Positions 57,610 to 64,000 of a stretch of 64,000 bases of DNA are shown here, piece after piece; position 1 is the stretch's first letter; the number at the start of each line of letters is the position of its first letter. The stretch spans positions 25,723,272-25,787,271 of the forward strand of contig LS997565.1 of NCBI GenBank assembly GCA_000469685.2, given 5' to 3'. Below the pieces are notes generated by a model. It made no database searches, had not been told where the DNA came from, and was given only the letters and a program-made list of their open reading frames with translations. A program made the position numbers and the translations under genes. This DNA comes from Haemonchus contortus. Its lineage: Eukaryota > Nematoda > Chromadorea > Rhabditida > Trichostrongylidae.

Positions 57610-58320
57610 CCCACGATAAAAGACCAGAGAACCTTGTCGATCTTCTGTTTGTAACGGGTGGAATAAAAAGAGTCTTCCGTAATTTTTGCCTTTCCTTCAG
57701 CTCTCAAGCCCCAGCTGTTGTGGTCGGTCTCTTTCGCCAGCAAAATCTAGAGAAAAGTGCTTCACGAGCCTTTTATAGTGCCCTCAAGGACTCTGTTACC
57801 GCTGCCTGTAGTGTCAGGGATAGAATCATGGATGTGACTATAGACACGAGAGAAGGGTACCCGACAATATAATACCGTTTTGCAAGCCGTCTGCCCCGAG
57901 TATGAAATGATTGTGTTCTATCTGAGCCTCGAAGGTCATCAATCCTGAAAGGAGACCATCGCTTGTAGCGCGTGATCTGAGTAGTCCTGTTGTTAGTGAA
58001 CGGAGAGGCTTAAAGTTCAGGAAGGTAAAGAAAAATGTGTCGGAAATGGAGAAGAGCAGAGGATCCTCCATCTAGCGCACGACGTAGCAAGTTGCAGCTC
58101 TTTCTTCCCAAAAAAGGAGACTAATTGTTGAAAGGTTCCCTACAGCAAGAAAGGGACTCAAGCGGCAGTCAATCACTTGTATAGAAATGATCTCTCAGAA
58201 CTGTAAAGGACATCGAGATATGCTGTAGAGAAAATCGACATCGTAGAGACATCGCCATTGACCTATCCAAGAAAAAGAACGGAGTACAGAAAACGGAAGT
58301 TGCACCAAGACAAGCCAAAA
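57610..58320. other. Upstream flank of the aminopeptidase gene
   Basis: This should hold its promoter and 5' untranslated region, but no clear trans-splice acceptor was identified close to the ATG. Open frames (for example 57838-58071, minus) show no domain. Confidence 0.4.
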
Positions 58321-58324
58321 TTGT

Positions 58325-58588
58325 CCTAAGCTGCTTATCTCCGTCGCATTCGGTTATGGCAAGTTGTTTGAACTTCCTAGGTAGCATTCCCTGGAAGCGT
58401 AGCCTATACAAAGCCGTTGAAACTCGTCCACCATGGGTGTGGCACTCACACAATACAAACTCTGACTCCCTATTGTTCCCTATCCGAAAGGTTTTTTGTC
58501 CCTATGGCGACAGGTATGGTATAAGGATGAGCCCCGAATTCATACTACATGGGAATCAGAAACAATTTCTATTTTGAACGGTGCCTTT
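58325..58588. repeat. Dispersed repeat copy (AAAGGCACAGTTCACG family)
   Basis: Words ggttatggcaagttgtttga, cgaattcatactacatggga and the end ttgaacggtgcctttaaat match the right half of the 4337-4850 copy. The left half is missing or too diverged. Confidence 0.6.
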
Positions 58589-59189
58589 AAATGAGCACCC
58601 TGTACGAGACGCTCGCTGTCGAAAGCGAGAAAAGCTCGTTCTTAGTCTGGCAAAAGTACGGAATTAAGGAACAGAGACAATGCCATTTTGAGGATGCGAA
58701 CTGAAGCCGAGCGCAGGTGGGAGGACTCCTTCCACAAACTTTTCACAGAGTATTCCACTGCAGAGGGAGCCATAAATAGATGCTGCAGTTGTTCCCATCG
58801 GAGAAAGGACCTAGGATGATGTGCGTTGAGCATTAGGGAATATGTGATTTAGGAATTTGGGTAATCAGTAGGTACTAACGGCATGCCGATTGAGACGAAG
58901 AAGGCACTCGGAAAGTCATGATCATTTGTTTATTCATATGGTCTTTAAGCCTAAAGGAAATGTAGCAGATTCGTCGAAAAACAGCACTATCCCTCCCATG
59001 TCCAAGTAGAAGAGATATGCGATCGAGTTCTAATTACCGTGAGACTAGGGTGACTGCGCATACTACGAAACCGGTGACTAGTCGATTGAGCGGATTAAGT
59101 GAACTTGTCCCGATCTCTTGCGCAATTCGGCTTTATGCATGAAAGGCTTACAACGGATGCGAAACCAACATGAGGCCGAAAAAGTGGTG

Positions 59190-60245
59190 AAGAAGTAACA
59201 GAGAAAGCGCAGACCCAACTAAATAGCCTTCACAATTTGGAGAGAGCGTTCTACTGCCTAGCGCGAGCAGTTATCTGGAGAGTGCTCCATCCCAGCAAAC
59301 CTAATTTCCTTGCCCTGGTCAAGAACATGCGCGATACGTCAAAGATGACCATACGAACTCTTCATATGCTAATGTAAGCAATAGGCGTCACCATTTGGGT
59401 ACCGAGGAACAGCCTTGAACCGGTTTCTCTTCCTACTACATAGCACTGGATGTCATCGCAAAAGAGCTCATACACATACCACCGGAGACCATCCCCTACA
59501 CTGACAAGAAGCTTTGACAGAGGGAGAAACTCTAGGATAAGCCACACAAATGGCAAGGCATTCTGGCAGTAAAAGAAGACAAGTTCATCAGCTCGATGGA
59601 TCGCAAGGAACCAATCATGAACTGCCACGGGGAAGCCTTTTGAGAAGTAGAAGACTCCTGATACCTGAGAGGTGTCTTACCCGCTGACGGCAGAGCAGAA
59701 AGTTGTAAAGGTTCGAATGAGGGCGACATGGATGAAAAGGAAGGGGACCAACGGCATGTTCTGTGATCGACCGCGCTCCAACGACGAATGGCGGAAGCTC
59801 ACGGGGAGGACTTGTGGAGCAGGGTGACATGGTCTACAGCAGCAATCGCCACCCAGTAGCTAGAAACCTTGGAAAGCGACTTGACTCTGCAGAGATGACA
59901 GTAAGATGTGGCTACGGTATGCGCTTAGATCAGAAAAGAAACGAGAATGGCAGGACACTAGTAGTGCAAACCCTATCCAACTGAAGATGGAATAGCAGCG
60001 CTCACGATAGTATTGACCAGCGCTGCGCTAGAACAGTAGATCATCTGATAAAAGAAGCTTTAACATTTAATGTTCAGGAGAAGCAACCAGGAGAAGCCTC
60101 GAAGGGAAAAGTGGAAAGCAGGCGATCAGGAGAGACCTCTATATAGACAAGCAAGCGCAGATGACGCCGCAAATCGGGGGACGTGACTCTTATTAGGAAA
60201 TCTTCTAGAAGGATCCCAATGAATTCAAGGAGGAAACAGAAGATG
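59190..60245 (+). pseudogene. RTE-type reverse transcriptase remnant
   Basis: Reading the plus strand across frames, 59235-59280 encodes LERAFYCLARAVIWRVLH, the palm motif ('DLxKAFDxVPRxxIWxxL'), followed by FLALVKNMRDTSKMT. After a damaged gap, 59630-59760 encodes a string like EVEDSxYLRGVLPADGRAES with CDR at its end, the 'xxYLGsxLsaDGxxxxxv...W..tGVLCDRKM' block. Near 59895-59950 RCGYGMRLDQKRNENGR matches the 'RWMCGVTRLDRIRNE' block. Stops and shifts interrupt all segments and the YADD box is lost. It resembles the family at 10570 more than that at 25085, by its GVLCDR-type block. Confidence 0.75.
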
Positions 60246-60249
60246 TCTC

Positions 60250-63200
60250 CGATTACAGTTGATTTTCCTTCTGCAGTTGATTTTTCTTCCTCTTGACTAA
60301 TTCTTAGTGAGCCAAAAAGAAGAAGCTTGGATTAATCCACGTCATATGATTAGATGTCTGAAAGCGACCATTCGTCAAAGTGAGATTGAAACTTCACGTC
60401 GCAGTAGGCTTTGCTTGTCAGCTGAGAAACAGACATCTGAAGGATGGAAAAATTGGGTATTTTGCTCCCATTACTTCGATGCCAACTCGCATCAGCTTAC
60501 TGCCGGCTAACCACTGCTGATCAGCACCACCGAAAAACACAAATGGACAAAGGACAACAATTCAGTTCAGACATTCCGACAAATCCAATAGGCCGTCTGG
60601 TTCTTGAAGGGTATCTGATTATTTATTATTTATTTAGATGTTGAAGAAAACGATTTTGAGGGATATGAAGTCGATTCCAAGTTAGGTGAAATGTAGATGG
60701 GATCCGGCCCTCTTTCCAATCATTGAGGGCTAAGGTGTAGCAAGGAAAGACTAGCCGACTTCGCGAGCTCATAGTGGTGCTTAAGAACGTTTCTTGACCG
60801 AGAAATATGTTTTTTTAAAACCTAAGCCTCAAGAGGGAAGGAGCTCCAGGGTGGATGAGCCAATTGGATAACCAATTCTGATCCCATCCCAGCTTTTTGC
60901 ACGAGATAATTACCTCACTTACCCCGGAGCTTCTCACGATCTAAAGGTTAGGTAAAAGCAATATGCGTCTGGCTAATTTTGGCTAAAATCATCTCTGAGC
61001 ACAAGTAAGAATGGCCAACACTTCTCCTCTGCGCTCTAGCTTTCAATGAATCAAAAGCCCCCTTCCTGTTCAACATAAAATTATTTCACACTTTGAGTAT
61101 GGTCCATACAAGAAGTCGGAGATACAGGAACTTTGTTCTCTTTGAAGGACTCCGATCTACGCCTCAACGTTGTTGTCTTTTTTTGAGAATATGTCCCTTG
61201 ATGTTCACTCGATAGACCTGGGTGAGAATGTTATTCTAAGATCCCATTGAATTCAGGGCTAAAATGTGTTAGTTTACTTCTCAACTCAAGTATCGACAAG
61301 GTAATTACCCGTAATGTTCGGACCTCTAGGACAGTCCTCAACTGAGTCTATCGCTAGTACCCTTGCCCTTTCGCATAATATGTTTCGACAAACACGACCT
61401 CTAAGAATACATTGGCCAGCTGCCACGATATGCTGAGGCCTAGACCTATTAGGTGAAGTGAGGCCCGCTATTGCCATCAAAGCACATTACGTGAATCCAA
61501 GAAGTAGAGCACGATCTGTAAAGGACGGTAGCTATCGGAAACTCAGAAAACTCGGAATCGTTGAATATTCATTCAATATAAACGATTTCTGACGTGAGAA
61601 AGGGGGCAGAAATCACGAAAGACACCATCACTATGTTGAAATAAGGGTGTCAAGTCCAGCCTTAGGGAGGCGGTTTATCCTTGAAGTAGGGCAATACCAG
61701 CAAAAGGAAAATGTCCAGGATCCCTGCTTTGAAATTCTGAAATAGTCTCTATTTCCGTACTGATTGCCGCCTCGATTGAGCAAGGGAATCAAGAGAAGCG
61801 GATTTATCATTCACCTTTACTGCATATGCCTATTTGCTTAGTGAACTCGAAATACTATTGGGAGCACCAATGAAACATGATACCCAATTCATGGTTTGCT
61901 CTGCATATTCGAACTACACAGACCAGTGTTTATCATTGAGAGGATGCGATTTCCATGGAGAACGCTTCATGCTTAATTGCTTTCAAAGTAATTCGTAACC
62001 AGCCTATCTATCTGACCCTGCCAAACCTTTGGCGCCAATTAAATGTCCGGGTGCTTTGATAGCTGATTCTCTACCTATTTTAGTCATCTGGACGTGAGAA
62101 TATACATACATACATCTCAATAGCCACCAAGAACCCTTTTAAACATGTATAATAACTCTGACGAATAAGGTCCCGATGAGAGACCGAGAGCAGTTCGAGG
62201 TTTGAAAAAAAATCTCTCAGAACACTGAGACTATACTTTCGTGCTCATAACTGTTGAAGTCAACAAGCTGACAAAGGCTGGAGGGTTAAAACAGCAAAGC
62301 AAACGCGGTTTGACTCAAAAGTTTGGTCCAGGATGGAGTTCAATGTAACGAGGGAGTCGCGCGCTAGAGGAGGGGATATTTAAAAGTTAAAGAGAGCGGT
62401 TTTCGGTGATTACTTCCTGTGGCTTGGGTATTCACAAGAGAACAGAGAAAGGACTGAAGGACTGTAGTGTATGGGTCAAAAAAATGCTGCCTCGGATCAA
62501 AAAGCTGCTAAGGACTCTATCATTTCAAGCTTTGTTATAGAACGATGCCTCTGAGCATAAAGATGAGGTTAGGATGAAAGGTATTTTCAAACGTTGTAAT
62601 TCAGCTAAATTAGGAGATGACTGGATTACAAATACTCTCGGTTAGCCATTATGAGGAAACTTACCTGGCGGTTTACTGGGTTCTGTTTTCAGGCATGGCT
62701 CAGCTTCCTCAACAGAAACTTCAGCCATAACTACTTGTCTATCGTCTCGGTCGTCGTTGGCATTTCACGCAGTTCAGGACATCCGTCAAAATCTTTTCGG
62801 CTGGAAACAGAACACAGTCAGTACTGAGTAAGCGCGATGTGCTGAAGTTATCCATGGGGAAAACGAGCAGACGAGATATGAAAAACGATACGATGCAGAG
62901 ATCATTAGTGTATCCTCATAAGAATACAGCCGTCGTTATTTGCCTTTTCGTAAAATCAACCAAAGGAAAACCTAAGAATATATGAATGACATGTACAGTA
63001 CACAAATGCAGTGCGATCAGAGGTGTCGACCGTTACAGTACGCGGCGTCTTCTAATTACAGGTGTATTTGAGGTAATTACGGAGTTGTCAAAGGACACGC
63101 AAGGTCGAGGGGAATACGTTACTACAAAGGATGATGACACAGTTGGAAAGAAAAGAAGCAAACCATTCGGGTGCCTTTCTGGAAGTCATACTTTCGATGG

Positions 63201-64000
63201 GAGACTGTTCTCACGTACTTATCCTCCAGCCTTAGCTTTAGTTGGATCGATTACGTCGTCATGAAAGTTTTCATTTAAATCATTCTAAAGGGCCGAAGGA
63301 ATAAGTAATGGAGCCTATGGAATACGAGAGCTGAAGAGCCCAAAAAACTCAGTGCATCGGATATCTCGAATTCGAGGTGAGTCACTGACTACACGTCTGG
63401 AAAAGTCTCTGTAGAAAACGACTACACGAGATCTCTTTCATTCCTATTGTTCGACATTGTTGAAGCTTAAGCCAAACTGGACATCCCAGCTGAAAGTTTG
63501 TTTACAGTCCGTTTTCAAGAAGACTCTTTGAATGGTAAAAGTACATTACAGTCAATTGTGGAGTAAAGTTTTTTGTGCAATAAAAACCAAAATTCGTCCC
63601 CTCGCTCAATTTTTTAAAGCAATGACGAGAATCATCACAATTTGGAAAGTAATGTCGTAAACAGAACTTTGAGAAGCCGTGCTCCCTCCACCTACTTATT
63701 AAAAACGATTTGGCCCTAGGCAATTGCTGTTGTTCAGTGCCTTCAGAGCACCTCCACATAACAATAGGTTTGCGCCCGGCCACCATTGAACTGCTACTCA
63801 CTGGTTCCGGAGACTACGAGTATTGAAGCCAAAACATTCCAATAGGACAACCAAGAAACCAAGGTAATCGTCAAGTCTCTGCCACTCAATGTGTCAGAGA
63901 AGAAGGACAATTAAAATTGTTGCGAACAATAAATAAAGCCAAGAAAGAAACACAAACATATGATGGGTTGTTGACACAATTCAATAGCGAAGCACATCTT
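60250..64000. other. Region without a supportable gene
   Basis: Frames stay below 100 codons and none shows a domain, a splice-consistent chain or a link to the repeat families elsewhere. A minus-strand frame at 63502-63801 (99 codons) is the longest. Confidence 0.4.

Overview
The window looks like a stretch of a nematode chromosome, most likely from a strongylid (hookworm-like) clade V species. The evidence is intron-rich genes with TTTCAG-type acceptors, a candidate spliced-leader acceptor 15 nt before a start codon, and a dense load of decayed RTE-type, Penelope-like and mariner elements plus tRNA-derived SINEs. There are no bacterial-style operons, and most open frames are short and accidental. 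The species assignment is inference.

Three real protein-coding genes can be reconstructed by joining exons in phase. (1) A tafazzin homologue (cardiolipin-remodelling acyltransferase) lies on the minus strand at 19889-22135; its first exon is not resolved. (2) A ZNF330/NOA36-type cysteine-rich nucleolar protein lies on the plus strand at 34144-44809. Its seven exons join in phase to give 297 residues, with a 4.4 kb first intron full of repeats. (3) An M1 zinc aminopeptidase anchored as a type II membrane protein lies on the minus strand at 46955-57606. It has at least 20 exons, an intact zinc site and a GGMEN exopeptidase motif. One internal part and the last exon are unresolved. Genes 2 and 3 converge tail to tail.

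The rest is mostly mobile DNA. RTE-type reverse transcriptase remnants lie near 7.85, 10.57, 17.7-18.3, 25.1-26.4 and 59.2-60.2 kb. Mariner remnants lie at 11.7 and 40.1-41.4 kb; the second is a 1288-bp copy with matching ends, inserted at a TA inside a SINE. Two Penelope-like copies (26.6-28.5 and 30.1-32.3 kb) have repeated ends and a shared noncoding block that may be a retained intron. Five tRNA-derived SINE copies, three long palindromic elements at 22.4-25.0 kb, a family with AAAGGCACAGTTCACG ends, and G/C-box repeats at 18.5-19.2 and 36.1-37.4 kb make up much of the remainder.

The first ~15 kb and the last ~4 kb contain no gene that can be supported. The three genes are not obviously linked in function: mitochondrial membrane lipid remodelling, nucleolar biology and surface peptide hydrolysis.
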